DNA from: Porphyromonas sp. COT-290 OH3588
GTDB lineage: Bacteria > Bacteroidota > Bacteroidia > Bacteroidales > Porphyromonadaceae
Direction of reading: 5' to 3'
DNA length: 64,000 bases
NCBI RefSeq assembly: GCF_000769075.1
Contig: NZ_JRFC01000020.1
Span: 62,001-126,000, forward strand
This document shows, one piece after another, positions 30,101-37,314 of the stretch. Position 1 is the stretch's first letter; the number at the start of each line of letters is the position of its first letter. The notes below the pieces were generated by a model. The model had not been told where the DNA came from and searched no databases. It saw nothing but the letters and a program-made list of their open reading frames with translations. The translations under genes were made by a program, and so were the position numbers.

Positions 30101-30577
30101 AACCATGCGATTGATATCAAGTGGGGAGTAGGTAACCTATTCAACACAGAATTCAAGCGATTCAAGGATGGTGAACTTCAGATTCACGACAATCGTCAGC
30201 AAGTGGAGGTAGAGCTCGGCAATATCTACAAGCTAGTAGAGCTAGAAAAGCCAGACAACATCTTGTGGGAGCAGCTACACCGTAAGTCTGGTGAACAGAT
30301 CCTTGGTCGAGATCTAGAGATCAGCTATGAGATTGTAGACAATAGTGTAATCAACGATTACGTTACCAATGGTATTCTTTCACTTGATCCAGCTGGCAAG
30401 AAGCTAATCTGGAACAACAACACAACTTCAGGTGCACTCCAAGCTCCTATCAAGTTCAACGTTGCGCTGAAGATAATCTACGGTGACAAGCAAGGTAATG
30501 TAGACAAGGGACGCTACGAGTACGATCAGATGATCCCTGTACAGATTATGCCTACTTCTATCTGGAACAAGAATTAG
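27104..30577 (+). CDS. Large coiled-coil surface lipoprotein
   Basis: 1157 residues. A signal peptide ends at a lipobox-like SFVGC (Cys25), followed by the acidic stretch KDYDKD, similar to the export signals that send Bacteroidota lipoproteins to the outside of the outer membrane. Residues about 35-345 are a long coiled coil rich in Lys, Glu and Ala, with heptads such as ENKKAI. The remaining 800 residues look beta-rich and contain no family that I recognise. Codon use leans to CTT and GAA more than its neighbours, suggesting high expression. It has its own strong promoter and terminator, so it is probably an abundant surface fibre or adhesin; that role is inferred. Confidence 0.8.
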   Translation: MNKRFLKALVLGTMTFGAVASFVGCKDYDKDIQDINVRIDGLSKDSKQELDKLKSSLDAAVKSAQAKADKAEADAKAAHEAAQKGTAEAKTEAINKINEAKAEIQDLISKCATKEDLKGVIEKLEKLATKEEIKNFASKEDLGKLQDNLKKVEAALDKLSKNTPKKEDFDALKSGHQGLKKEFEDFKEKYEKFKNEDYEEFKLLMNLNIDLLVKQIASIQKELKVVAELKSKVAELEQSLTLLTGKVNGIDTKLTESVTKLEQLVETTKTELITALEEKAKTLKDEIDALASRIDALETKAEQNRLDIEANKGNIEENKKAIGENKKAIEQNAKDIDWLKKRITAFIGKHNLTSAVIVPEASYKGWPAIAWEKYPNTFREVKPNQNNGDVYHSEAFRYVIDEPETVTVKIRLNPATFDINQLGDISIVDAKIKELRNISIWKDGEAALPTVKSVEAGNDNGSPYVKVTLSDYRVGSDVDAAAGDKIHLIQFAIKTKGNNELEIPASEIRTNWVALHSTVNNEAQPYIYFDPAGKGVQETYEPTDQLLPRQRSVVEETADLPAHTLEVPYDKTTDLMSYVQAYLTKNASASRILKKQPNELTYEFEMPTEAYNRDGGVAGTVINQQRYGKITESGVFTPSYDGRDFTAVTQGKTPLVRIKLRMAGHLVALAYIKLKIVEDAKPQVADMFFKYWESVTPPQDGTYKTVFETIYIKGAKDPKAKFVSLPDWNNRNILAKIDENDKGMGINNFNTIYEFAGGVTIAEDNLDVIAGHSGMPVSKLLTGDEIKVSWTINGGTLVGVNANTFVLSHEAECLAPGEYRTAVKFVQRPDRLTKRLPKKVYVIFKVKVIDETTPSIEALAKEFDSYKLSALWLPNNTVQVKGVQVNNNMGYVPIIDTRNIFKPDGLANFFQNIANKAKHYQEVYGTGAVDISFVNPQDAEHFEIAILSDGYNVQVTRNPGADHRLKKLTDVAIKYTLQPEPNTCDNTRDIEICRINFRFNHAIDIKWGVGNLFNTEFKRFKDGELQIHDNRQQVEVELGNIYKLVELEKPDNILWEQLHRKSGEQILGRDLEISYEIVDNSVINDYVTNGILSLDPAGKKLIWNNNTTSGALQAPIKFNVALKIIYGDKQGNVDKGRYEYDQMIPVQIMPTSIWNKN
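28052..28093 (+). repeat. 21-bp tandem repeat in the coiled-coil gene
   Basis: Two nearly identical 21-bp units (28052-28072 and 28073-28093), each beginning GAGAACAAAAAAGC, encode the heptads ENKKAIG and ENKKAIE. The length is in frame, so copy-number change would lengthen the stalk by seven residues. Confidence 0.8.
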
Positions 30578-30614
30578 TCTTCCTGAGGATTAAATTCTCA
30601 GAAATATAAACTCC

Positions 30615-30658
30615 CATTGGGGCGGCTCTCACTAAAGGGTCGCCCCAATGTTGTTTTC
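30615..30658 (+). terminator. Terminator after the coiled-coil lipoprotein gene
   Basis: Arms CATTGGGGCG (30615-30624) and CGCCCCAATG (30641-30650) make a 10-bp perfect stem, followed by TTGTTTTC. It lies 38 bp past the stop codon. Confidence 0.88.
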
Positions 30659-30787
30659 TACCCTTACACCATAAGCCATGGAGCTGGGGGTTTCTACACT
30701 TTTGTAAAAAACACACAAATCAATCGCTCCGAGATCTCATTAGGAGAGTAACCTTATTGGAGAGTCTTCAGGTGACTCTATTGAAAA

Positions 30788-31115
30788 TTGATGGGAAGAC
30801 TTTTTAAGATTAGTGGACTAATCCCTTGCGATGTGTCCACTAATCCTCAAAGATTGATGGGAAGAAATACTTCAAAATCCGACACGAACAAATAAATCCA
30901 CCTAGAGATCCAATATAAAAATTTGATTATCAAGACCTTGATAAACTATCGTTTTGGACAGTTAGTTTCACTAGACTGGGGCTAAGTACTTAAACAAGTA
31001 TGAACGCAATCTAGAGCCTGCTAGGGGGCAAATACGAGGTCTTCCCTCTTTCGTCCAATCGCCTCCTCTTTTTCCCACCAATATTCTGAAATCTGATCTA
31101 AATGCTAAAAATCGG
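30788..31115 (+). repeat. Intergenic repeat family, copy C
   Basis: Landmarks: TTGATGGGAAG at 30788 and again at 30854, CTAGAGCCTGCTAG near 31010, GGGGCAAATAC at 31025, CCCACCAA at 31074. Spacings are 66, 171 and 49 nt. The first module holds the cleanest hairpin of the family: GATTAGTGGAC (30808-30818) pairs with GTCCACTAATC (30835-30845). It is co-oriented with the DPP11 gene 170 bp further on. The remainder of the 709-bp gap (30659-30787 and 31116-31197) shows nothing else clear. Confidence 0.88.
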
Positions 31116-31197
31116 CATTGAGAGTCTTTACCTTCGTAATGTCACATTTCTTAAGGTTTATGCTGAGATTTACAGCTCCCCTAAGCGATGATACATA

Positions 31198-31226
31198 TTT
31201 AGCCGACTAGGAGGCAATCGGCTAAA
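31198..31226. promoter_or_regulatory. Inverted-repeat operator candidate upstream of DPP11
   Basis: A perfect 9-bp inverted repeat, TTTAGCCGA (31198-31206) and TCGGCTAAA (31218-31226) with an 11-bp spacer. It ends 10 bp before the -7 box, so it covers the -33 zone. This is where a dimeric regulator would be expected to act. Confidence 0.5.
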
Positions 31227-31236
31227 TGGAAAAAAT

Positions 31237-31244
31237 TATCTTTG
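31237..31244 (+). promoter_or_regulatory. -7 box for the DPP11 gene
   Basis: TATCTTTG, 42 bp upstream of the ATG at 31287. There is no -33 TTG at the normal distance; instead the inverted repeat occupies that place, which would fit activator-dependent or repressible expression. Confidence 0.6.
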
Positions 31245-31286
31245 TGTCAATCGATTATTATTCACCACTAATGATACAAAGTAGTT

Positions 31287-33434
31287 ATGAAGAAAATCCT
31301 TCTTAGCCTGATCTGGGCAGCGACATTGCTTCTGGGGCAATCGGCTCATGCCGATGAGGGTATGTGGCTCATGCAGCAGCTAGGCAACCACTATCCAAAA
31401 ATGAAAGAACGAGGACTCAAGCTCCAAGAGTATGATCTCTACAACCCCAATGGCAATTCCCTCAAAGATGCAGTCGTTATCTTCGATCGTGGTTGCACTG
31501 GGGAGGTTATTTCTAGTCAAGGCTTGGTACTGACCAATCATCACTGTGGCTACGATGCTATTCAAGCCCTTAGTTCAGTAGAGCATAACTATCTAGAAGA
31601 CGGCTATTGGGCTCAGAGTTTGGAGCAAGAACTTCCGGCCAAGGGAGTTACCATTACCTTCATCGACAAAATCGAAGATGTAACCGACTACGTCAAGCGA
31701 GAACTCAAGAAAAATAAAAATCCTAATAGCATGGACTATCTCTCACCTAAGTATTTGGCTAATCTGGCAGCCAAACGGGTACGCAAGCTGCCTAAGGGTG
31801 TGGAGGTAGAGATCAAACAGTTCTACAACGGCAATCGCTATCTGATGTTCACCAAGAAGATCTATTCGGACGTTCGCTTGGTGGGTACACCACCCAGCTC
31901 TATCGGTAAGTTTGGGGCCGATACGGATAACTGGGCTTATCCTCGTCATTCGGGCGATTTCTCAATCTTCCGTATCTATGCCGATACACAAGGTAATCCT
32001 GCCGACTACTCACCTAGCAACACACCTCTGCAAGCCAAACGCTGGTTCAACATCTCGACCAAGGGTGTAGAGCAAGGCGACTTTGCGATGATTATGGGCT
32101 TTCCCGGGCGCACCTATCGTTTCTTCTTGCCCGAAGAGGTAGACGAATGGAAACGAATCGACAATGATATCCGCATCCGTATGCGTGGCATCAGACAAGA
32201 AGTGATGCTCACTCAGATGCTCGCTGACCCCAAGATTAATATCATGTACGCAGCCAAATACGCTTATTCTCAGAATGGCTACAAGCGTGCGATCGGGGCG
32301 AACTGGGGCATTGAGGTGCGTAAGCTAGGTGACGCCAAGCGTAAACAGATGGACGACCTACTGACTTGGGCAAACGAAAAGGGCGAAAGTAAATATTCGG
32401 AAGCTATCGAACAGATCCGAAGAGCCATTAAGCAAAGAGAAGAGCTGCGACGGAGACTATGGTATCTGACCGAAGGCATTGTACAGGGCATTGAGTACTC
32501 ACATGTTCCCTACGCCAAGACAGACGAAGCAAAAGCTGACTATACAGAACTGAAACAAGGCTTTGAGAAATTCTTCACCTCTGACTATAGCCCAGAGGTC
32601 GATGCGAAAATCGCAAAGGCTCTACTCGATGAGTATTGCAGGCAAATTAAACCCGAGCATCAACCCGAGGCGATCCGTTTGGGGGTAGCCAAGTATGGTT
32701 CGGCCTCTGCTTATGTCGATTATCTATTTACCAACTCGGTCTTTGCCTCAAAAGCAAAGTTCGAGCAGCTTATGAAGCAATCAAATGCTGAGATTGCGAA
32801 GACTTGGGCCTCAGATCCAATGAGTGCTTTCGCAAGCAGTGTGAGGCATGAGCTCAATAATCTACATAAAGCACTTGCGCCTTTTGACAATCCGATTAAT
32901 CTCGCCCGCCGTGTGTATGTAGCAGGCCTGCTGGAGCAGCATGGAGATCAGAATCTCTGGCCCGATGCCAACTCGACACTACGCTTTACTTTCGGCAATG
33001 TCAAAGGCTATAGCCCCAAAGATGGCGTCTTCTATGAGCATCAGACTTGGCTTAGCGGTGTGATGCAGAAGGAGGATCCTGCATCGTGGGAGTTTGCCGT
33101 TGCTCCACGGCTCAAAGAGATCTACCAAGAGAAAACATACGGTAAGGGAAATCGCTGGGCTGTAAAGCAGGCAGATGGCTCGTGGCGAATGCCCGTGAAT
33201 ATGTGTGCTACAACCCACACCACTGGCGGCAACTCTGGTAGTCCTGTCTTTGACGGAGCAGGCAACTTAATTGGGATTAACTTTGACCGTAACTGGGAGG
33301 GAGTCGGTGGCGATATCCAGTATCTACCCGACTATCAGCGTAGTATCATCTGTGACATTCGCTACATCTTAATGATCATCGAAGAGTATGGCAAGTGCCA
33401 CCGACTGCTTGACGAAATGAGTATTGTGAACTAA
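31287..33434 (+). CDS. dpp11: S46 family dipeptidyl-peptidase, DPP11 type (Asp/Glu-specific)
   Basis: 715 residues with a signal peptide (LLSLIWAATLLLGQSAHA). The serine-protease triad is visible: H85 (TNHHCGYDA), D224 (RHSGDFS) and S650 (GGNSGSPV). The S1-specificity residue in NFDRNWEGVGGD is Arg668, 48 residues from the end, as is Arg673 in the 720-residue P. gingivalis DPP11; DPP7 has Gly there. It should release dipeptides with Asp or Glu at the second position in the periplasm, feeding amino-acid fermentation. A long helical insert (about 280-560) is normal for S46. Repeat copy C and an inverted-repeat operator lie upstream. Confidence 0.93.
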   Translation: MKKILLSLIWAATLLLGQSAHADEGMWLMQQLGNHYPKMKERGLKLQEYDLYNPNGNSLKDAVVIFDRGCTGEVISSQGLVLTNHHCGYDAIQALSSVEHNYLEDGYWAQSLEQELPAKGVTITFIDKIEDVTDYVKRELKKNKNPNSMDYLSPKYLANLAAKRVRKLPKGVEVEIKQFYNGNRYLMFTKKIYSDVRLVGTPPSSIGKFGADTDNWAYPRHSGDFSIFRIYADTQGNPADYSPSNTPLQAKRWFNISTKGVEQGDFAMIMGFPGRTYRFFLPEEVDEWKRIDNDIRIRMRGIRQEVMLTQMLADPKINIMYAAKYAYSQNGYKRAIGANWGIEVRKLGDAKRKQMDDLLTWANEKGESKYSEAIEQIRRAIKQREELRRRLWYLTEGIVQGIEYSHVPYAKTDEAKADYTELKQGFEKFFTSDYSPEVDAKIAKALLDEYCRQIKPEHQPEAIRLGVAKYGSASAYVDYLFTNSVFASKAKFEQLMKQSNAEIAKTWASDPMSAFASSVRHELNNLHKALAPFDNPINLARRVYVAGLLEQHGDQNLWPDANSTLRFTFGNVKGYSPKDGVFYEHQTWLSGVMQKEDPASWEFAVAPRLKEIYQEKTYGKGNRWAVKQADGSWRMPVNMCATTHTTGGNSGSPVFDGAGNLIGINFDRNWEGVGGDIQYLPDYQRSIICDIRYILMIIEEYGKCHRLLDEMSIVN

Positions 33435-33467
33435 AGAATCAAATCTGTCTGAGACAGCTACAAAGAC

Positions 33468-33510
33468 TAAGGGGAGAAGAATCCATCGTGGTTCTCCTCC
33501 CCTTAATTAT
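33468..33510. terminator. Bidirectional terminator between DPP11 and purine nucleoside phosphorylase
   Basis: Arms TAAGGGGAGAAGAA (33468-33481) and TTCTCCTCCCCTTA (33492-33505) pair with a single mismatch. It lies between the convergent stops of the two genes, with an AT-rich tail on the plus side (ATTATTG). Confidence 0.7.
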
Positions 33511-33532
33511 TGTGTGATACCTCTACCTATCG

Positions 33533-34351
33533 CTAGAGCTGACGAACGAGCTCAGCGAAGATGCGTCCCATCTTCTCGCTAGCGGCATTGGCGGCATCAA
33601 TGACATCTTGAGCATCATTGACAAAGTCATCGGCAAAGTGATACCCCTCGTTAGTAATCACACTCATACCAAAGACACGCATACCAGCATGGCGAGCCAC
33701 GATAACCTCTGGAACGGTACTCATGCCGATAGCATCACCGCCCACTTTACCCCAAAAAGCATATTCAGCAGGGGTTTCATACGAGGGGCCAGTGAGCCCA
33801 ACGTAGACACCTTCCTTGACGGGAATGCCTAGCTCCTGAGTGATAGCCTTAGCTTTGGTAATAAACTCTCGGTCATAAGCACGAGTCATATCTGGAAATC
33901 GAGGCCCAAACATCTCCATATTAGGGCCAACTAGTGGGTTGGGCATATTGTTGATGTGATCACGAATGATCATTAGGTCACCTACCTTAAAAGTATTGTT
34001 GATCCCACCAGCAGCATTGGAAACAAGCAAGTTCTCAATGCCGAGTAGCTTCATCACACGTACAGGGAAGGTCACCTGCTCCATAGGGTAGCCCTCGTAG
34101 TAGTGGAAACGTCCCTGCATAGCTAGCACTGGTACTCCGTTGAGCATGCCTACGATCAGATTCCCCTTGTGGCCTACGGCTGTAGAGTGTGCGAAGTGAG
34201 GGATCTGGGAGTAAGGAATGACGGTTGCTTCCTTCAGGTTGCCAGCAAGCTCGCCTAGACCGCTACCTAGAATAATAGCCGTCTTAGTTTCCTTGGGCAG
34301 ACGAGAGGCCAAGAATGAGGCCGCCTCGTGGTAATGTTGTTCTTGCATCAT
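33533..34351 (-). CDS. punA: Purine nucleoside phosphorylase
   Basis: 272 residues. Phosphate site [10 protein letters not shown], then [17 protein letters not shown], the [12 protein letters not shown] motif, NAAGGIN, and [20 protein letters not shown] are all hallmarks of trimeric PNP (PunA/DeoD-II type). It splits inosine and guanosine to base and ribose 1-phosphate. Two adjacent ATG codons (34351 and 34348) could start it. A TACATTTG box at 34417-34424 (minus) may be its promoter. Confidence 0.95.
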   Translation of the reverse strand: MMQEQHYHEAASFLASRLPKETKTAIILGSGLGELAGNLKEATVIPYSQIPHFAHSTAVGHKGNLIVGMLNGVPVLAMQGRFHYYEGYPMEQVTFPVRVMKLLGIENLLVSNAAGGINNTFKVGDLMIIRDHINNMPNPLVGPNMEMFGPRFPDMTRAYDREFITKAKAITQELGIPVKEGVYVGLTGPSYETPAEYAFWGKVGGDAIGMSTVPEVIVARHAGMRVFGMSVITNEGYHFADDFVNDAQDVIDAANAASEKMGRIFAELVRQL

Positions 34352-34416
34352 AATTCAATGACTAATTATCTTGTAGAGCTTAGGGCTCCATTGTACTATT
34401 AAATACGAACTTACCA

Positions 34417-34424
34417 CAAATGTA
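34417..34424 (-). promoter_or_regulatory. Possible -7 box for punA
   Basis: TACATTTG on the minus strand fits TAnnTTTG, 66 bp upstream of the gene. No -33 element is evident. Confidence 0.35.
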
Positions 34425-34564
34425 CGACAAAAACCTAGACTTAGAAATACATCAGTCCACTACTAGAACCGAGGATTTTCTTGCACAGAATACATCTCTA
34501 TTATGGCAAAATTGACTTACTTTGATAACTCATTGGATAGATAAATCATAATACAAACCTCAGT

Positions 34565-36856
34565 ATGAGATCGAAGCAATACATACTTGCCTTATTTATG
34601 ATCTTGACAGTGTATCAAGGTCAAGAGCTACAAGCTCAGCCACTTGCTAGAGTAGCCCATTCCTCGCCAGTGGATTTGGTTAATCCTCTTGTCGGCACAC
34701 TCAGTAGCTTCGAGCTTAGCTCGGGCAACACCTACCCCGTAATCTCCAGACCTTGGGGCATAAATAGCTGGACGCCCCAGACGGGCAAGATGGGAGATGG
34801 CTGGCAATATACCTACACGGCGACGAAAATTAGAGGCCTCAAGCAGACACACCAACCAAGCCCATGGATTAACGATTACGGACAGTTTGCACTACTCCCA
34901 CAAGTGGGCGAGCGGCCGTTTTTTGACGAAGAGCAGAGGGCTTCGTGGTTCAGCCACAAGGCAGAGCTTGCTCGTCCTTATTGCTACGAGGTGTATTTGG
35001 CAGACTATGACACACGGGTTCGCCTAGCCCCTAGCGAGCGGGCTGTAGTCTTCGAGGTTGACTATCCTCAGACTTCGCTACCGCATCAGCGTTGGGTACT
35101 ACTAGATGCTTTCGACTCGGGCAGTGAAATCAAACAACTAGACTCTTGTACACTTGTTGGTTTCAGCCGGAAAAATAGCGGTGGTGTCCCCGAAAACTTC
35201 CGCAATTACTTCATTGTTCGCTTCGAGGAGGCAATTGACAAAGCATATCTACATTCATCGGAGGGGAAATCTGGCACTCATGCTCAGATAGCTGTCAGCC
35301 TTAAAGCTACTGAGGCTCGATCTATAACCTTCCGTGTAGCCTCATCTTTCATCAGTCAGGCTCAGGCTCTACAAAATCTAGAAGAGGTCTTAGGAAAATC
35401 GTATCAAGACGTCCGTGACGAGGGACGCAACGAATGGAATAGGCTGATGCACCGTATCGAGGTGGAGGACGAGGAGGAGAAGAGCCGAACATTCTACTCC
35501 AACCTTTATCGCTCGATGCTTTTCCCTAGACGCTTCTACGAAATAACTCATCAGGGTGATACCCTACACTATAGCCCTTACAATGGACAAGTTCTACCCG
35601 GATATATGTACACCGATACAGGCTTCTGGGATACGTTCCGCTCGCTCTTCCCTCTGGTCAATCTGGTCTTCCCCGAGGAGGGAGCCAAGATGCAAGAGGG
35701 GCTAATGAACGCATATCGAGAGAGTGGCTTCTTCCCTGAGTGGGCAAGTCCGGGACATAGAGACTGTATGGTGGGCAATAACTCTGCCTCTGTAGCGGCT
35801 GATGCCTATCTCAAAGGGCTAGGGCGTGTTAATACCAATGAACTAATTGCAGCGCTAGAGCATGGAGCCAATCATGCGCACCCAAGCATCAAGTCTACTG
35901 GACGACTAGGCTATGAACACTACAATAGACTCGGCTATGTACCCTGCGATGTAGGCATCAATGAGAGTGCAGCACGCTCACTGGAGTATGCCTACAACGA
36001 TTGGTGCATCTACCAAGTGCTTAAGCGAGCAGGCGCCAAGCCTGCTCTGCAAGGGCTGTACAAGAAGCGTGCGATGAACTACAGAAATCTATTCGATACC
36101 GAAACGGGCTGGATGAGAGGACGTACACAAAAAGGACAATTCCAGACACCATTCTCGCCATTTAAGTGGGGTGATGCCTTCACCGAAGGCAATGCACTGC
36201 ACTATACTTGGTCTGTCTTTCATGATGTACAGGGGCTGATCGACCTAATGGGAGGCGACGAGGCTTTTATCTCTAGGCTTGATAGTATCTTTGCCCTACC
36301 ACCTATCTTCGACGACAGCTACTACGGCTTCGTTATCCATGAGATACGTGAAATGCAAATTATGGATATGGGGAACTATGCCCATGGCAATCAGCCTATC
36401 CAACACATGATCTACCTGTACAACTATGCGGGCCAGCCTCATAAGGCTCAGCATTGGATTCGTCAAGTCATGCAGCGACTCTATAGCCATGCCCCCGATG
36501 GCTACTGCGGGGACGAAGACAACGGACAGACCTCAGCTTGGTATGTCTTCTCCGCCTTGGGCTTCTATCCGGTGACACCAGCCCTAGATCAATACGTGAT
36601 CGGTGTACCGTACTTCCGCTCCATTCGGCTCAATCTACCCAATGGAAGGACAACAGTCATAGAAGCCAAAGGGGCAGAGTATCCATATATCCAGAGTGTT
36701 GAGCGCAACGGCATACCATATAACAAGACGTACGTACAGTACCAAGATCTACTAGAGGGGGGGCGGTATATCTTCACTCTTGGGGCAAAGCCCTCATCTT
36801 GGGGTACTAACCCAGAAGCTCGCCCCTACTCGTTCTCCCGAGAGGTGGCGAAATAG
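34565..36856 (+). CDS. GH92 alpha-1,2-mannosidase, exported
   Basis: 763 residues with a signal peptide (YILALFMILTVYQGQELQAQ). The GH92 pair of domains is present: an N-terminal beta-sandwich (GDGWQYTYTA, HQPSPWINDYGQF) and a C-terminal (alpha/alpha)6 barrel (GFWDTFRSLFPL, FPEWASPGHRDCMVGNNSA). The catalytic acid is probably E541 in EGNALHYTW; D650 and D652 in GDEDNGQTSAW are the expected base region. The family uses Ca2+ and removes alpha-mannose, usually from N-glycans. A single-gene unit between punA and a strong terminator, it complements the GH2 beta-mannosidase. Confidence 0.94.
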   Translation: MRSKQYILALFMILTVYQGQELQAQPLARVAHSSPVDLVNPLVGTLSSFELSSGNTYPVISRPWGINSWTPQTGKMGDGWQYTYTATKIRGLKQTHQPSPWINDYGQFALLPQVGERPFFDEEQRASWFSHKAELARPYCYEVYLADYDTRVRLAPSERAVVFEVDYPQTSLPHQRWVLLDAFDSGSEIKQLDSCTLVGFSRKNSGGVPENFRNYFIVRFEEAIDKAYLHSSEGKSGTHAQIAVSLKATEARSITFRVASSFISQAQALQNLEEVLGKSYQDVRDEGRNEWNRLMHRIEVEDEEEKSRTFYSNLYRSMLFPRRFYEITHQGDTLHYSPYNGQVLPGYMYTDTGFWDTFRSLFPLVNLVFPEEGAKMQEGLMNAYRESGFFPEWASPGHRDCMVGNNSASVAADAYLKGLGRVNTNELIAALEHGANHAHPSIKSTGRLGYEHYNRLGYVPCDVGINESAARSLEYAYNDWCIYQVLKRAGAKPALQGLYKKRAMNYRNLFDTETGWMRGRTQKGQFQTPFSPFKWGDAFTEGNALHYTWSVFHDVQGLIDLMGGDEAFISRLDSIFALPPIFDDSYYGFVIHEIREMQIMDMGNYAHGNQPIQHMIYLYNYAGQPHKAQHWIRQVMQRLYSHAPDGYCGDEDNGQTSAWYVFSALGFYPVTPALDQYVIGVPYFRSIRLNLPNGRTTVIEAKGAEYPYIQSVERNGIPYNKTYVQYQDLLEGGRYIFTLGAKPSSWGTNPEARPYSFSREVAK

Positions 36857-36873
36857 GTTGTAGCCGATAGTAC

Positions 36874-36934
36874 AAAAAGAGCGTATCCTAAGTCGCTTGG
36901 TACTGTACCAACTGACTTAGGATACGCTCTTTTT
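36874..36934. terminator. Bidirectional terminator between GH92 and trxA
   Basis: Arms at 36874-36894 and 36914-36934 form a perfect 21-bp stem that begins with AAAAAGAGCG and ends with CGCTCTTTTT. A second inner stem (TTGGTAC/GTACCAA) closes the loop. The A and T runs at the ends make it work in both directions for these convergent genes. Confidence 0.92.
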
Positions 36935-36953
36935 ATGCTCGGGACTAGCTCTA

Positions 36954-37268
36954 TTAGAGCAGTCCGTCGATCTTCTGCTTGTAAGCGTCCTTACTCTGTG
37001 CGCCTACGAGCTTGTCTACGAGTTCGCCATTCTTGAAGAATAGAACTGTAGGAATGTTGCGAACGCCGAAACGACCGGGTAGATCGCTATTAGCGTCTAC
37101 ATCGCACTTGCCGATATTGGCTTTGCCTGCGTACTCAGACGATAACTCGTCGATGATTGGCCCAACCATTTGGCAAGGACCGCACCATGTAGCCCAGAAG
37201 TCTACAACTAGTGGCTTACCCTCGGCTACTAGAGCCTCGAAGTTCTGATCTGTGATTTGTAGTGCCAT
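36954..37268 (-). CDS. trxA: Thioredoxin
   Basis: 104 residues. FWATWCGPCQM contains the redox WCGPC site, and RNIPTVLFFKNG holds the cis-proline. It has no signal peptide, so it is the cytoplasmic disulfide reductant. It is 46 bp downstream of dnaE. A dnaE-trx neighbourhood also occurs, as I recall, in P. gingivalis. Confidence 0.96.
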   Translation of the reverse strand: MALQITDQNFEALVAEGKPLVVDFWATWCGPCQMVGPIIDELSSEYAGKANIGKCDVDANSDLPGRFGVRNIPTVLFFKNGELVDKLVGAQSKDAYKQKIDGLL

Positions 37269-37314
37269 AATCTTAATTAAATATGTTTGATTAGTAAATG
37301 ATCTTGCTCGGTGC

